A stretch of DNA of 60,125 bases from Bacteroidales bacterium (GCA_011045955.1 DSBV01000035.1:1-60125); one strand, 5' to 3'. Shown: positions 16,871 through 25,979, counted from the first letter of the stretch. The notes: generated by a model not told the origin, from the sequence alone. Numbers and translations are program-made.

Positions 16871-18151
16871 TTACTTGTTATACTTATTTTTCCAAAACGC
16901 CTTAATCCGCGCATCAATTTCCTGCTCACGGCTATTATTCTGCGGATTATAGATTCTTGTTCCCGAAAGTTTCTCGGGTAGGAATTCCTGGTCCACAAAA
17001 TTTTTAGTATAGCTATGGGCATACTTATAGTCTGCGCCATAGCCAATCTCCTTCATCAGCTTGGTTGGGGCATTCCGGAGATGGAGCGGAACGGGTAAAT
17101 CACCGGTTTCTTTAACAATCGTTTGAGCTCTACCAATGGCTTCATACGCCGAATTGCTCTTTGGACTTGTTGCCAAGTAAATGGTTGCCTCCGAGAGAAT
17201 GATTCGCGATTCGGGCATACCAATCATTTGAACAGCCTGAAAACAGCTGGTAGCCATGAGGAGCGCGTTGGGATTTGCCAAACCAATATCTTCAGCGGCT
17301 AAAATCACCAAGCGACGTGCAATAAACTCAGGATCTTCGCCCCCTTCAATCATACGTGCCAACCAGTAAACCGCGGCATTGGGATCGCTGCCTCGAACCG
17401 ATTTGATAAAGGCCGATATGATGTCATAGTGCTGCTCCCCGTTCTTATCGTAAATGGCCAGGTTCTGCTGCAGTGCATCAACTACGGCTTTATTGGTTAT
17501 TACAACCTCATTATTGTTATTTTGGGTTGATGTAATAAGCTCAATGATATTATATAGCTTCCGGGCATCGCCTCCAGAGAATCTGTAAAGGGCATCCCTT
17601 TCACGGAGTTCATATCTATATTTCTTTAGCTCAGGATCAGTGGTTGTTGCTCTAATAAAAAGTTGTTCAAGCTCCTCGTTGGATAGCGGTTTTAGTATAT
17701 AAACCTGACAACGGGAAAGTAATGGGGTAATCACCTCAAATGAGGGGTTCTCGGTTGTAGCGCCAATTAATGTGAAAACACCTTGCTCTACGACACCAAG
17801 CAGTGAGTCCTGTTGTGACTTGCTGAATCTATGTATTTCATCAATAAAAAGAATAGGCGAGGGTGAATTGAAGAATTTTTGCGATTTTGCCTTTTCAATC
17901 ACTTCCCTAACATCTTTGACCCCCGAACTTATGGCGCTTAGAGTGTAAAAGGGTCTATTTAACTCGTTTGCTATTACCTTAGCCAGAGTTGTTTTTCCTA
18001 CTCCTGGGGGGCCCCATAGTATGAATGAGGTTATTGTTCCTTTACTTACCATCTCCCGAATAACCCCTTTGCTACCTACAAGATGCTCCTGACCTACATA
18101 ATCGTTCAGATTACGGGGTCGCATCCTTTCGGCTAAGGGTATTGTCGGCAT
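16871..18151 (-). CDS. rarA: replication-associated recombination protein A
   Basis: This is an AAA+ ATPase (RarA/MgsA/WRNIP1 family) of 426 residues that acts at stalled replication forks. Visible elements are the N-terminal LAERMRPRNLNDYVGQEHL, Walker A GPPGVGKTT (Lys53), Walker B ILFIDEIHRF, sensor region GATTENPSFEV and the C-terminal tetramerisation region (VRGSDPNAAVYWLARMIEGG). A -7 box lies just upstream and kdsA follows after 10 bp, so it is likely the first gene of a two-gene transcript. Confidence 0.95.
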   Translation of the reverse strand: MPTIPLAERMRPRNLNDYVGQEHLVGSKGVIREMVSKGTITSFILWGPPGVGKTTLAKVIANELNRPFYTLSAISSGVKDVREVIEKAKSQKFFNSPSPILFIDEIHRFSKSQQDSLLGVVEQGVFTLIGATTENPSFEVITPLLSRCQVYILKPLSNEELEQLFIRATTTDPELKKYRYELRERDALYRFSGGDARKLYNIIELITSTQNNNNEVVITNKAVVDALQQNLAIYDKNGEQHYDIISAFIKSVRGSDPNAAVYWLARMIEGGEDPEFIARRLVILAAEDIGLANPNALLMATSCFQAVQMIGMPESRIILSEATIYLATSPKSNSAYEAIGRAQTIVKETGDLPVPLHLRNAPTKLMKEIGYGADYKYAHSYTKNFVDQEFLPEKLSGTRIYNPQNNSREQEIDARIKAFWKNKYNK

Positions 18152-18167
18152 GGTAAAAATATTTCTA

Positions 18168-18175
18168 CAAAATTA
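18168..18175 (-). promoter_or_regulatory. -7 box for rarA-kdsA
   Basis: TAATTTTG on the minus strand (18175-18168) lies 16 bp before the rarA ATG and matches TAnnTTTG. The implied leader is very short. No good -33 element is seen. Confidence 0.4.
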
Positions 18176-18269
18176 GATAATAATGCCCTTTTAACCGTTC
18201 GATTTTTTTAATAAATATTGACATTGAACTCTTTTTGTGCTTTCTTTGCTTAAAAATAAATCTTAAAAA

Positions 18270-19241
18270 ATGGTTATGACGATGTTAAAGAAATCTATCT
18301 TTCTGCTTATCAGCCTTATAGCAGGATCACTTTACGCTCAGAAAGATGTTGTTGATTTCTTGAGCGGAAACTTAAACGATGCCCAAAAACTCAGCAAGGC
18401 TTACCTTGAACCTTTTGGAAAAAGTTTAGGAACAAGTTTGAACTCAGGGTGGTATAATTCTGCAAAACCTCATGGAATTCTAGGGTTCGACATTACCTTT
18501 ACTGTTCCAATTACAATTCCCCCAAGTTCCGATAAAACCTTTGACATTTCAAAGTTGAACCTGGAATACTGGCAGGTAAAATCTGGCTCTAGTTCTACCT
18601 CGCCAACAGTGGCAGGCAAGAGCGCAAATACCATTTTAACCGATAAAGCAACCGGTTTAAGCGAGTTAAACATGCCCGACGGAGCTAACCTCAAATTTGT
18701 TCCTGCCCCTATGATTCAGGTAGCAAAAGGATTACCCTTTCACACCGAGATTGTTGGTCGATTCCTACCAACCATAAACATCTCAAGCGTTGGGAACTTT
18801 GGTTTGTGGGGTGTTGGTGTTAAAAACGAATTCAAGGAGTTTATCCCTTTTGTAAAACGTTTGCCCTTCAGCATGTCGGTTCTCTTTGGTTATACACAGT
18901 TCACTTCATCGTTCGACATCAATAAGGCACAAAAGCAAAAGCTAAACTTTAAATCATCGGGATATACCGTCCGTTTACTTGCTTCAAAATCCTTACCCAT
19001 ATTAACCGTGTATGGTGGTTTAGGGTACAACCATTCTACAACCGATATTGCGCTTAAGGGAACTTATGAAATTGAAAATGTTGGAACAAAAACCGACCCT
19101 ATAGCTTTCGACTTTTCCAACAATGGTTTTACTGCAAATATTGGAGTGAGGCTTAAACTAGCCATCCTGGCTTTCCATTTCGATTACTCGCTGGGTGATT
19201 ATGGAATTTTTAATGCAGGGGTTGGTATTAATTTTCGATGA
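18270..19241 (+). CDS. DUF6588 family secreted protein
   Basis: This is a protein of 323 residues with a signal peptide (cleavage near LYAQ). The segment DFLSGNLNDAQKLSKAYLEP followed by NSGWYNSAKPH and GFDITFTV resembles the Bacteroidota DUF6588 family. The rest is rich in beta-strand patterns with alternating hydrophobic residues and ends in an aromatic-Arg (GVGINFR), consistent with an outer-membrane barrel. Three in-frame ATGs (18270, 18276, 18282) are possible starts. The function is unknown. A strong bidirectional terminator follows. Confidence 0.65.
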   Translation: MVMTMLKKSIFLLISLIAGSLYAQKDVVDFLSGNLNDAQKLSKAYLEPFGKSLGTSLNSGWYNSAKPHGILGFDITFTVPITIPPSSDKTFDISKLNLEYWQVKSGSSSTSPTVAGKSANTILTDKATGLSELNMPDGANLKFVPAPMIQVAKGLPFHTEIVGRFLPTINISSVGNFGLWGVGVKNEFKEFIPFVKRLPFSMSVLFGYTQFTSSFDINKAQKQKLNFKSSGYTVRLLASKSLPILTVYGGLGYNHSTTDIALKGTYEIENVGTKTDPIAFDFSNNGFTANIGVRLKLAILAFHFDYSLGDYGIFNAGVGINFR

Positions 19242-19262
19242 TAAATACCATTAAGTAAAAAT

Positions 19263-19286
19263 GGCCGGGGAACCCCGGCCTTTTTT
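19263..19286. terminator. bidirectional terminator between convergent genes
   Basis: A perfect 8-bp GC-rich stem (GGCCGGGG, AA, CCCCGGCC) has TTTTTT on the right and AAAAAT on the left. It can end transcription of the DUF6588 gene (+) and the sensor gene (-). It overlaps the last bases of the minus-strand gene. Confidence 0.9.
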
Positions 19287-21612
19287 ATTTCTTCTTTGTT
19301 TTCTCCACTGGATTTTCATCAATAAAATCGGTTATGTTATGTGCTATTTTCAGAATCTTCACAACCTTTCTGTTTTCATCAAAAATAGGTGAGTAGGTCT
19401 CAATAAAGGTATAGGTTTTACCCCCAATCTTAACCTTTGATGTTTCCTTTTTAATCATTCCTTTTCGCAAATCTTGCCAAAACTTTTGGTAGGCATTTTT
19501 CTGTTCGGAGGTCATCTCTAGGTTGTCGGCATGGTGAGTTCCAATAATATCTTTCTCTGTTTGCCCGGTTAGTTTCAGGTAGGCTTCGTTTACAGTGATT
19601 ATGTTGCCATTCAAATCGTACTCAATAACATAACTCGAAGAATGCAAAGCATTGATTAGGCTTTCCATCTCGGCCGACTTGCGAGCCGATTCCTCTTGGG
19701 TTGCTTGCAGCTCTTCCATGTTCTGGCGCATCTCTTCCTCCTGCGAAGCAAGCTCCTCCGATTTTATCCTCGACTCTTCGAGTAATTTAGCTGTCCTGAT
19801 GTTAACTTTTACACTCGATATGGTTGCTCCAAAGCTTTCGCCTATCTTTTCAATAAATTTAATTTTATACTCCTCAATTGGCTCAAACGAAGCTATTTCA
19901 ATAACTCCGTGAACTTCATCATTTATCTTCATGGGAACAAGGAGCAACACGGTTGGTTCATCCTGACCAAGTCCGGAGGCTATTTTGATATAGCCGTTAG
20001 GTATTTCGGTCATGTATATGGTTTCGGCTTCCTGGGCACAGCGCCCTACAAGTCCTCCACCCATTCGAATGACTTTTTCCTCGTGCTTTCGGCGCTCGTA
20101 GGCATAGGTTGCCATCAGCTCAAGGTAAATATCGCTAGGATTATCATTATTGATAAGAAATACTGCACCAATGGTAGCATCAACATACTTTGTTAGGTTT
20201 CGGATGGTTTCGTATGCAAAGTCGTTTAGGTTGCTGTTATTATGCCTCAATATTTCAGCAAACTTTGCCATGCCCTCGTTATACCATCTATTCTTGTTCT
20301 CCTCGGCTTTTCTTTCCTCATCTATCTTTTTAGCATACTCCAAGCTCTTACGCATTTCAAGGAGAGCATCCCCCAAAACGTCGTCGTCGGAAAGCTTTGA
20401 GTATTTCGCTTGTAAATTACCTTTGCCAATCTCTCTGGCAAACTGTGAGGTTTTATACAAGCTGTCAATTAAGATGTTAATTGAGGTAGCAATATCCTCA
20501 ATCTCGTCACCAGTCTTAATATCAATCTTTTTGGTTGGATCAATCTTCCCAAGCGAGAGTTCACCTAGGACTCTTGTTGCCCTAACTAACGGGCTTGTAA
20601 TGCTATAGGCAATAATCCAAAGCACAATGGCAAGTACAACTAATCCAATTATCATTACTACCCTAACCTGGCTAGTAATTGAGCTTATCTGGTCATTAAT
20701 TACTTTCTCGGGCACAAAAATGCCAAGGGTCCACCTCTCAGCAGCCTGACCCGCAGTAAAAGAGTTAAAGGTAAGGTAGTACTTGTTTTTGCCCTCTAAC
20801 ACTGTTTCCGAGTATTTCCCATTGGTAATTACGCTATCAATTATTTGTTTCCCGTTGGTTAAAACCGTATCGGCCAGTGCGCCAAGTAAAGTGGAATCGG
20901 GATGTGCAACAATAGTACCGTTATTTGAAATTAGGATTGCGTAACTCCCTTCGTAGGGTTTAAGATTTTTTATCATTTCCTGGTAAACCGAGAGTTCAAT
21001 GTCAAAGCCAAAAAGGGCTGCAAACCTATTGTTAACTACCAAGGGCACGCATACGCTGGTCTCCAATACCCTTTTGTGACTTCCGGCATAGGTGTACCAG
21101 TATGGGTCAACCAATGCCTCTTGTTTATCCGTTTTTAACTTGTAGTACAGACTGCTGGTGTTATCGCCAGACTCATTTAATCTTTCAATTATTCGTTTAA
21201 GCTCATTGTTTTCCCTCAGGTAGGTGTACCTATCTCTACCGTATGGCTTATCCCATTTCTTATCTATGGCCCAAAGTTCCCAGCTTGCCCAAGCCGACAA
21301 TAAATCAGGGGTATTTTCCGATATACCTTTGAGTAACCTCAAAGTATTTAGCTTTATATCATCGGTATTTCGTTGCTCAAGGTCATAAAAACTATAGGTC
21401 ATGGTCCTTGCCAAGGCAAACTGCTTATCAAATTCACCTTTAATTTGAGTAGTATAGGTTTTTGATGTGGCATCAATGTATTCATAAATGTTTTTCCGTG
21501 CAAACTTATCAACCCTTTTATTTAAAAAAGCAATGCTTGCCCAAAAAACAATTGCTGTAACCGCCAGTACTGCAATTATCAACTTAACTCTAATATGAAT
21601 TTTAACCTTCAT
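19285..21612 (-). CDS. membrane sensor: Cache-HAMP-GAF-PAS, no output domain
   Basis: This is a protein of about 775 residues. Transmembrane helix 1 (about 8-28) is followed by an extracytoplasmic double-Cache-like domain (about 35-310; DPYWYTYAGSHKRVLETSV is typical). Transmembrane helix 2 (about 318-342) leads to HAMP (about 345-395), a linker helix, a GAF domain (about 455-605, with GGGLVGRCAQEAE), a coiled coil (about 615-650) and a C-terminal PAS (about 655-765, with NGNIITVNEAYLKLTGQTE). No histidine kinase, GGDEF, EAL, phosphatase or chemoreceptor domain is present. It must signal through a partner or by an unrecognised output. The ATG at 21612 is preferred over the TTG at 21642. Confidence 0.8.
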   Translation of the reverse strand: MKVKIHIRVKLIIAVLAVTAIVFWASIAFLNKRVDKFARKNIYEYIDATSKTYTTQIKGEFDKQFALARTMTYSFYDLEQRNTDDIKLNTLRLLKGISENTPDLLSAWASWELWAIDKKWDKPYGRDRYTYLRENNELKRIIERLNESGDNTSSLYYKLKTDKQEALVDPYWYTYAGSHKRVLETSVCVPLVVNNRFAALFGFDIELSVYQEMIKNLKPYEGSYAILISNNGTIVAHPDSTLLGALADTVLTNGKQIIDSVITNGKYSETVLEGKNKYYLTFNSFTAGQAAERWTLGIFVPEKVINDQISSITSQVRVVMIIGLVVLAIVLWIIAYSITSPLVRATRVLGELSLGKIDPTKKIDIKTGDEIEDIATSINILIDSLYKTSQFAREIGKGNLQAKYSKLSDDDVLGDALLEMRKSLEYAKKIDEERKAEENKNRWYNEGMAKFAEILRHNNSNLNDFAYETIRNLTKYVDATIGAVFLINNDNPSDIYLELMATYAYERRKHEEKVIRMGGGLVGRCAQEAETIYMTEIPNGYIKIASGLGQDEPTVLLLVPMKINDEVHGVIEIASFEPIEEYKIKFIEKIGESFGATISSVKVNIRTAKLLEESRIKSEELASQEEEMRQNMEELQATQEESARKSAEMESLINALHSSSYVIEYDLNGNIITVNEAYLKLTGQTEKDIIGTHHADNLEMTSEQKNAYQKFWQDLRKGMIKKETSKVKIGGKTYTFIETYSPIFDENRKVVKILKIAHNITDFIDENPVEKTKKK

Positions 21613-21744
21613 GGTAAATGTTTTTTGAAGAAAAACAATCAACTTTTAATGTGTGAATATAGCTCTTTTGTAATAAACAAGCAATAATAGGAGTAATTAG
21701 TGAGCTTTGATTCTTAAAACAGAAGTTTAATTACCAATATTTAT

Positions 21745-21752
21745 TACATTTG
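21745..21752 (+). promoter_or_regulatory. -7 box upstream of fabG
   Basis: TACATTTG matches TAnnTTTG and would give a leader of about 24 nt before the fabG ATG at 21782. A properly spaced -33 TTTG is not obvious. Confidence 0.5.
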
Positions 21753-21781
21753 CGTTTGATAATCATTCAAAAATTAAACCT

Positions 21782-22528
21782 ATGAAGTTACTAGAAGGAA
21801 AGACTGGCTTGGTTACAGGTGCAGCTCGGGGGATAGGGCGCGCCATTGCAATTGCCTTTGCTCAGCATGGAGCGAATGTAGCTTTTACCGACATTGCTTA
21901 CGATGACAACATGAAATCGCTTGAGCAAGAGCTAACCGCTTTAGGCGTAAAAGCCAAGGGTTACCCTTCCGATGCCAGCGATTACGATAATTCTCAGAAA
22001 ATTGTTGATGAAATTGCCAAAGATTTTGGCCAAATCGATATTTTGGTTAACAATGCCGGTATTACACGCGATACCTTACTTATGCGTATGACCGAGGAGC
22101 AATGGGATTTAGTGATTAAGGTTAACCTAAAGTCGGTTTTTAACCTTACCAAGGCTGTTCAAAAGTACATGCTTAAGCAGAAAAACGGTTCAATTATTAA
22201 CATGAGCTCGGTGGTTGGTGTTTCAGGTAATGCCGGACAGGCCAACTATGCAGCGTCAAAGGCTGGAATAATTGGATTTACCAAAGCAGTTGCTCGCGAG
22301 TTGGGCTCACGTAACATCCGCTGCAATGCAATTGCTCCCGGATTCATTATCACCAAAATGACCCACAAGCTACCCGACGAGGTTCGCGAGGATTGGATAA
22401 GGAAAATACCCCTTCAGCGCGGCGGAACTCCTGAGGATGTAGCCAACGTATGCGTATTCCTAGGCTCCGACCTGTCGTCGTACGTTAGCGGACAGGTTAT
22501 TAACGTTTGTGGTGCAATGAATACCTAG
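21782..22528 (+). CDS. fabG: 3-oxoacyl-ACP reductase
   Basis: It reduces 3-oxoacyl-ACP with NADPH in fatty-acid elongation. It has 248 residues, the standard FabG length. Motifs are VTGAARGIGRAIA (about 10-22), LVNNAGITRD (about 89-98), NMSSVVG with YAASKAG (catalytic Ser, Tyr and Lys, about 140-163) and RCNAIAPGFI (about 181-190). The C-terminal SGQVINVCGAM is the usual FabG ending. Other SDRs with this signature exist, but the match over the full length is strong. It is not clustered with other fab genes here. Confidence 0.9.
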   Translation: MKLLEGKTGLVTGAARGIGRAIAIAFAQHGANVAFTDIAYDDNMKSLEQELTALGVKAKGYPSDASDYDNSQKIVDEIAKDFGQIDILVNNAGITRDTLLMRMTEEQWDLVIKVNLKSVFNLTKAVQKYMLKQKNGSIINMSSVVGVSGNAGQANYAASKAGIIGFTKAVARELGSRNIRCNAIAPGFIITKMTHKLPDEVREDWIRKIPLQRGGTPEDVANVCVFLGSDLSSYVSGQVINVCGAMNT

Positions 22529-22635
22529 CAGGTAATAGTATTATAAACCAAGTTGAAGGCAGGCATACTCAATACTTAAACTGCTTGTTTTCAACTTGTT
22601 TATTTTATGAAATGCCAATACAATATAAAAAGTAT

Positions 22636-23619
22636 ATGTGGATAAAGAAGTTTAAATGGTTAGTATTACTTTTCCAGTTAACATCTTGTATATCATACAA
22701 GTATATCGATATAGAGTTTTACGATTTACCCCAAAAAACGATCGCTGAACCGGGTGATAACCTGCTAGTGGTTGAAAATCTTCACATACGAAATACCGAT
22801 ACCCCCATTCGAGAACTTGATTGGGCTTTGGATAGCGTTGCCTCAAACGAAGCAACCGATGCCCTCATAAGCTTATTAAAAACTTCTCCGTGGTACTCTG
22901 GTATTAGCCTTTTTAAACATATTTATTACCGTTACGATTCCTCAAGGGTTGTTCGTCCCCTCTCCTGGCAAGTAATTGATAGCCTCAGCAATGTTTACAA
23001 TAGTAAAATGATCGTGTCGCTTGAGTACCTAAAGGTTCGTCCGTACTATGATACATACCCTTTGTGGCGTGGCGATTTTAAGGAATACTACGGATTCATT
23101 CAGGTATCCAGCTATACCTATTGGCGCATTTACAATGTTGAAACAAGAAAGATTAATTTAGGCCAGCTACTTACCGATACTCTTTTATGGGAAAAAAACG
23201 ATTGGATTGAGGTTACACCCGGCAACCAGCTTCCGGGGATATTTGAGGCTTGTGCATTTGCTGGGGCCGATGCCGGAGAGCAATTCGCACGGCTCATTGC
23301 TCCTCAATGGCAGAAAGATAGTCGAGCAATTTATGTTCCCAACGCTAACAAGGAGATGAACAGGGCACACCAGCTGGCTATGCTTGGAAACTGGTTAGAT
23401 GCTGCCGCCGTTTGGCAAAGGTTATCTTCATCAACCAGTAAGGAATTAGCTGCACAAGCAGCATTCAACATGGCCCTTGCCAACGAGATGCTGGGCAGAT
23501 TCCAGCTAGCCATTGAATGGCTCGACTACGCAAAATCTAAATACCCTCACCTTAAGTTTCTGAAAGAGTATAGGGATATCTTGCAGCATCGAATAGAGAA
23601 TAACAAATCTCAAAAGTAA
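22636..23619 (+). CDS. DUF6340-like lipoprotein with TPR-like C-terminus
   Basis: This is a predicted lipoprotein of 327 residues. The ATG at 22636 gives a short basic N-terminus, a hydrophobic stretch and the lipobox LTSC. The frame is open further upstream, into fabG, but those starts lack a signal. The central part (VRPLSWQVIDSLSNVYNSKM, then the region after) has the look of Bacteroidota DUF6340 lipoproteins. The C-terminal 90 residues (AHQLAMLGNWLDAAAVWQRL, then AAFNMALANEMLGRFQLAIE) are TPR-like helices. Function is unknown; a cell-envelope role is inferred from the lipobox only. Confidence 0.65.
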   Translation: MWIKKFKWLVLLFQLTSCISYKYIDIEFYDLPQKTIAEPGDNLLVVENLHIRNTDTPIRELDWALDSVASNEATDALISLLKTSPWYSGISLFKHIYYRYDSSRVVRPLSWQVIDSLSNVYNSKMIVSLEYLKVRPYYDTYPLWRGDFKEYYGFIQVSSYTYWRIYNVETRKINLGQLLTDTLLWEKNDWIEVTPGNQLPGIFEACAFAGADAGEQFARLIAPQWQKDSRAIYVPNANKEMNRAHQLAMLGNWLDAAAVWQRLSSSTSKELAAQAAFNMALANEMLGRFQLAIEWLDYAKSKYPHLKFLKEYRDILQHRIENNKSQK

Positions 23620-23714
23620 GTTTAATATTCTAAAACTACCTGTAAAGTAGAAAGTATTATGTTTCACTATATCAACTAATTATAATTTATTTTTATTTCT
23701 ATCTCATTACCTGT

Positions 23715-23745
23715 TTTGCGAATTGTAATGTAATTGATATTTTTG
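23715..23745 (+). promoter_or_regulatory. tRNA-Thr promoter
   Basis: TTTG (23715-23718), a 19-bp spacer and TATTTTTG (23738-23745) are an exact fit to the Bacteroidota consensus. Transcription would begin about 8 nt before the tRNA. Confidence 0.8.
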
Positions 23746-23758
23746 CAGCGGTAATAAT

Positions 23759-23832
23759 GCCTCTTTAGCTCAGTTGGTTAGAGCGGCGGTTTCGTAAACC
23801 GCAGGTCGCGGGTTCAAGTCCCGTGAGAGGCT
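23759..23832 (+). tRNA. tRNA-Thr (anticodon CGU)
   Basis: This is a 74-nt cloverleaf. The acceptor GCCTCTT pairs with GAGAGGC and the discriminator is T. The anticodon stem is GCGGT/ACCGC with loop TTCGTAA, giving anticodon CGT. The T-arm contains GGTTCAAGTCC. CCA is not encoded, unlike the tRNA-Lys in this window, so the end must be added post-transcriptionally. Confidence 0.95.
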
Positions 23833-23839
23833 CTGGTAG

Positions 23840-23861
23840 GACAGGGCAACCTGTCTTTTTT
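23840..23861 (+). terminator. terminator between tRNA-Thr and cinA
   Basis: GACAGG (23840-23845), loop GCAA and CCTGTC are followed directly by six T. It ends only 18 bp before the cinA GTG, so any transcription of cinA from the tRNA promoter must read through it. Confidence 0.8.
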
Positions 23862-23878
23862 ATAGAGCGGGACAATAC

Positions 23879-25117
23879 GTGAGAGCATCAATACTAACCA
23901 TAGGCAATGAGCTGCTTATCGGTCAGGTTATCGATACCAATTCGGCCTGGTTGGCCGATAACCTTACCAGGCTTGGATTTGAGGTAATTAAAATCCTTAG
24001 CATCCCCGATAGTTCTCATGCAATAGCCCAAGCTGTTAACGAACTAATGCTCCAGTCGGACTTAGTCATTTCCACCGGCGGGTTAGGCCCTACAAGTGAC
24101 GACAGAACAAAGCCAACGCTATGTGACCTATTTGGTGGTCATCTCGTGCTTCATGAACCCTCCCTAAGCCTAATTGACCAGCTTTTTCGCAACCGTGGCC
24201 TTCCACTAACTGAGACCAATAAGAACCAAGCATTAATTCCCTCTTCGTGCACACCAATTCTCAACTACCATGGAACGGCTCCCGGAATGATATTCAGGAA
24301 AGGCAATTGCTATCTTGTTTCGCTTCCTGGAGTTCCATTTGAAATGATGAATATGTTTACCGAGGGGGTTCGGCCATTTATCGAGCAAAATTTTTCCCTT
24401 CCTGCAATAGTTCAGCTAACCGTCAACACCTTTGGAATTCCTGAATCGTTCCTTTCCGATAAATTAAGTGACTTTGAAAAATATCTAGAAGCAAATAGTA
24501 TTACGTTAGCCTATTTGCCAAGCCCTTCGGGAATCAGGTTACGTCTTAATGCAACTGGTAACGATAGGAGTAGGTTAAGCAGCTTGTTGGATTTGGCGGT
24601 CAATGAACTTAAGGGCTTGATAGGAGAAAATATTTTTGGTTTCAATGACGAAACTCTGCCCTCAGTAGTATCGCAAAAACTTAGGGGAAAAAATGCAACC
24701 TTAGCAGTGGCCGAAAGCTGTACAGGTGGCTATATTTCTCATTTAATAACTCAGCTACCCGGCAGCTCCGATATATTCAAGGGAGGAATAGTTGCATACT
24801 CAAACGAGACTAAACAAAGTTTGCTTGGGGTAAACCATGAACTGCTCATCAACCATGGCGCGGTTAGCAAGCCTGTTGTTGAGGCCATGCTCGAGGGTGC
24901 GCTAAGGGTTTTTCAGTGTGACTATGCCATAGCTGTGTCCGGCATTGCCGGGCCAACAGGTGCATCTACCGGTAAGCCTGTGGGCACCACCTGGATTGGC
25001 GTTGCATCAAGGGAAACGCAAAAAGTAGAGCTGCATACTTTTGGTAATCTCAGAGAGGTTAACATTCAACGCGCGGCATACACGGTTCTTTTTCTGCTCC
25101 TAAAACTATTGAAATAG
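23879..25117 (+). CDS. cinA: CinA family protein (NMN deamidase-type)
   Basis: This is a protein of 412 residues with an N-terminal MoCF/molybdopterin-binding-like domain (ASILTIGNELLIGQVIDTNS; then STGGLGPTSDD; about 1-170) and a C-terminal CinA domain (AVAESCTGGYISHLITQLPG; VAYSNETK; GIAGPTGAS; about 255-410). The C-terminal domain has nicotinamide-mononucleotide amidohydrolase activity in characterised homologues, a pyridine-nucleotide salvage step. The start is a GTG, placed by the family's conserved N-terminus. The gene follows the tRNA terminator closely and no separate promoter is seen. Confidence 0.9.
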   Translation: MRASILTIGNELLIGQVIDTNSAWLADNLTRLGFEVIKILSIPDSSHAIAQAVNELMLQSDLVISTGGLGPTSDDRTKPTLCDLFGGHLVLHEPSLSLIDQLFRNRGLPLTETNKNQALIPSSCTPILNYHGTAPGMIFRKGNCYLVSLPGVPFEMMNMFTEGVRPFIEQNFSLPAIVQLTVNTFGIPESFLSDKLSDFEKYLEANSITLAYLPSPSGIRLRLNATGNDRSRLSSLLDLAVNELKGLIGENIFGFNDETLPSVVSQKLRGKNATLAVAESCTGGYISHLITQLPGSSDIFKGGIVAYSNETKQSLLGVNHELLINHGAVSKPVVEAMLEGALRVFQCDYAIAVSGIAGPTGASTGKPVGTTWIGVASRETQKVELHTFGNLREVNIQRAAYTVLFLLLKLLK

Positions 25118-25246
25118 ATTAGTGTGTTGGTTTAAATAAACCATGTAAATATTTATCATTGTGCGATATATGTATAATGTTAATTATCAATAAAATTGTA
25201 AAGTAATCTATGTAAAGGTAATTTTCAGTAATTTTTTATCAAAATA

Positions 25247-25278
25247 TTTGAATAATTCATAAATAATGACGTAATTTG
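25247..25278 (+). promoter_or_regulatory. probable promoter of the rpmB operon
   Basis: TTTG (25247-25250), a 20-bp gap and GTAATTTG (25271-25278) approximate the -33/-7 consensus; the first bases of the -7 box deviate. Placement 43 bp before rpmB is reasonable. Confidence 0.35.
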
Positions 25279-25320
25279 CGACCTGTTTCGAAAAAAGTAA
25301 AAACGGTAAAATATACAGCG

Positions 25321-25554
25321 ATGTCAAGAGTTTGTGAGTTAACCGGAAAAAGAGTAATGGTGGGAAACAACGTTTCGCACTCAAAGAGAAGGAGCAAACG
25401 CAGATTCCTGCCTAACCTTAAAACCAAAAGGTTATTCCTTGAAAGTGAAAACCGTTGGGTTACCCTTAGGCTTAGCACTTCAGCTATGAGAACCATTGAT
25501 AAGCATGGTTTAGATAATGCCCTGAAGAAATTTGCTAAGAAAGGTCACATTTAA
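25321..25554 (+). CDS. rpmB: 50S ribosomal protein L28
   Basis: This is a large-subunit ribosomal protein of 77 residues, starting [23 protein letters not shown] is the conserved core. The frame is open upstream to 25276, but the ATG at 25321 matches the family. The first gene of a small ribosomal set: rpmG follows after 20 bp, then the DUF4295 gene. This order is common in Bacteroidota. Confidence 0.97.
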   Translation: MSRVCELTGKRVMVGNNVSHSKRRSKRRFLPNLKTKRLFLESENRWVTLRLSTSAMRTIDKHGLDNALKKFAKKGHI

Positions 25555-25574
25555 TCTTTTAAAAAAGTATAGCA

Positions 25575-25757
25575 ATGGCAAAGAAAGGTAATAGAGTTCA
25601 GGTTATTCTGGAATGTACCGAGCATAAGGATAGTGGTTTACCTGGTACTTCAAGGTATGTTACCACTAAGAATAAGAAGAATACACCCGATAGGCTTGAG
25701 CGTCGCAAGTACAACCCGATTCTCAAGAGGGTAACACTTCATCGTGAAATTAAATAA
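25575..25757 (+). CDS. rpmG: 50S ribosomal protein L33
   Basis: This is a ribosomal protein of 60 residues with the L33 pattern: [36 protein letters not shown]. Only one Cys is present and no paired CxxC motifs are seen, so it is the zinc-free (C-minus) form. It lies between rpmB and the DUF4295 gene. Confidence 0.96.
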   Translation: MAKKGNRVQVILECTEHKDSGLPGTSRYVTTKNKKNTPDRLERRKYNPILKRVTLHREIK

Positions 25758-25769
25758 TACTTTTTAGAT

Positions 25770-25922
25770 ATGGCAAAGAAAGTAGTTGCTTCGATTCAAA
25801 AAGCTACGAAAGATCGTGTAAAGTGCATTAAAATGGTACGTTCTCCCAAAACGGGAGCTTACACCTTCAAGGAAGAAATCATGGATAAATCCGAATCGGC
25901 CGAGTTCTTCAAACAGAAATAG
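25770..25922 (+). CDS. DUF4295 family small protein
   Basis: This basic protein of 50 residues starts MAKKVVASIQKATKDRVKC and ends FFKQK. The length, N-terminus and position directly after rpmG (12-bp gap) identify the Bacteroidota-specific DUF4295 family. The constant link to rpmB and rpmG suggests a ribosome-associated role, but no function is established. A hairpin terminator follows at 25945-25979. Confidence 0.92.
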   Translation: MAKKVVASIQKATKDRVKCIKMVRSPKTGAYTFKEEIMDKSESAEFFKQK

Positions 25923-25944
25923 TTTTCTGCATTATATCAGACAA

Positions 25945-25979
25945 ATAAAAGCTTTTCGGTTATTCGGAAAGCTTTTATT
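25945..25979 (+). terminator. terminator after the rpmB-rpmG-DUF4295 operon
   Basis: AATAAAAGCTTT and AAAGCTTTTATT pair around a CGG-containing loop. The stem is AT-rich and ends in a T-rich tail. Confidence 0.65.

Noticed and set aside
16861-17046. N-terminal extension of kdsA by 62 residues
   Set aside because: It overlaps rarA, has no match to KdsA proteins, and the ATG at 16860 gives the standard protein.
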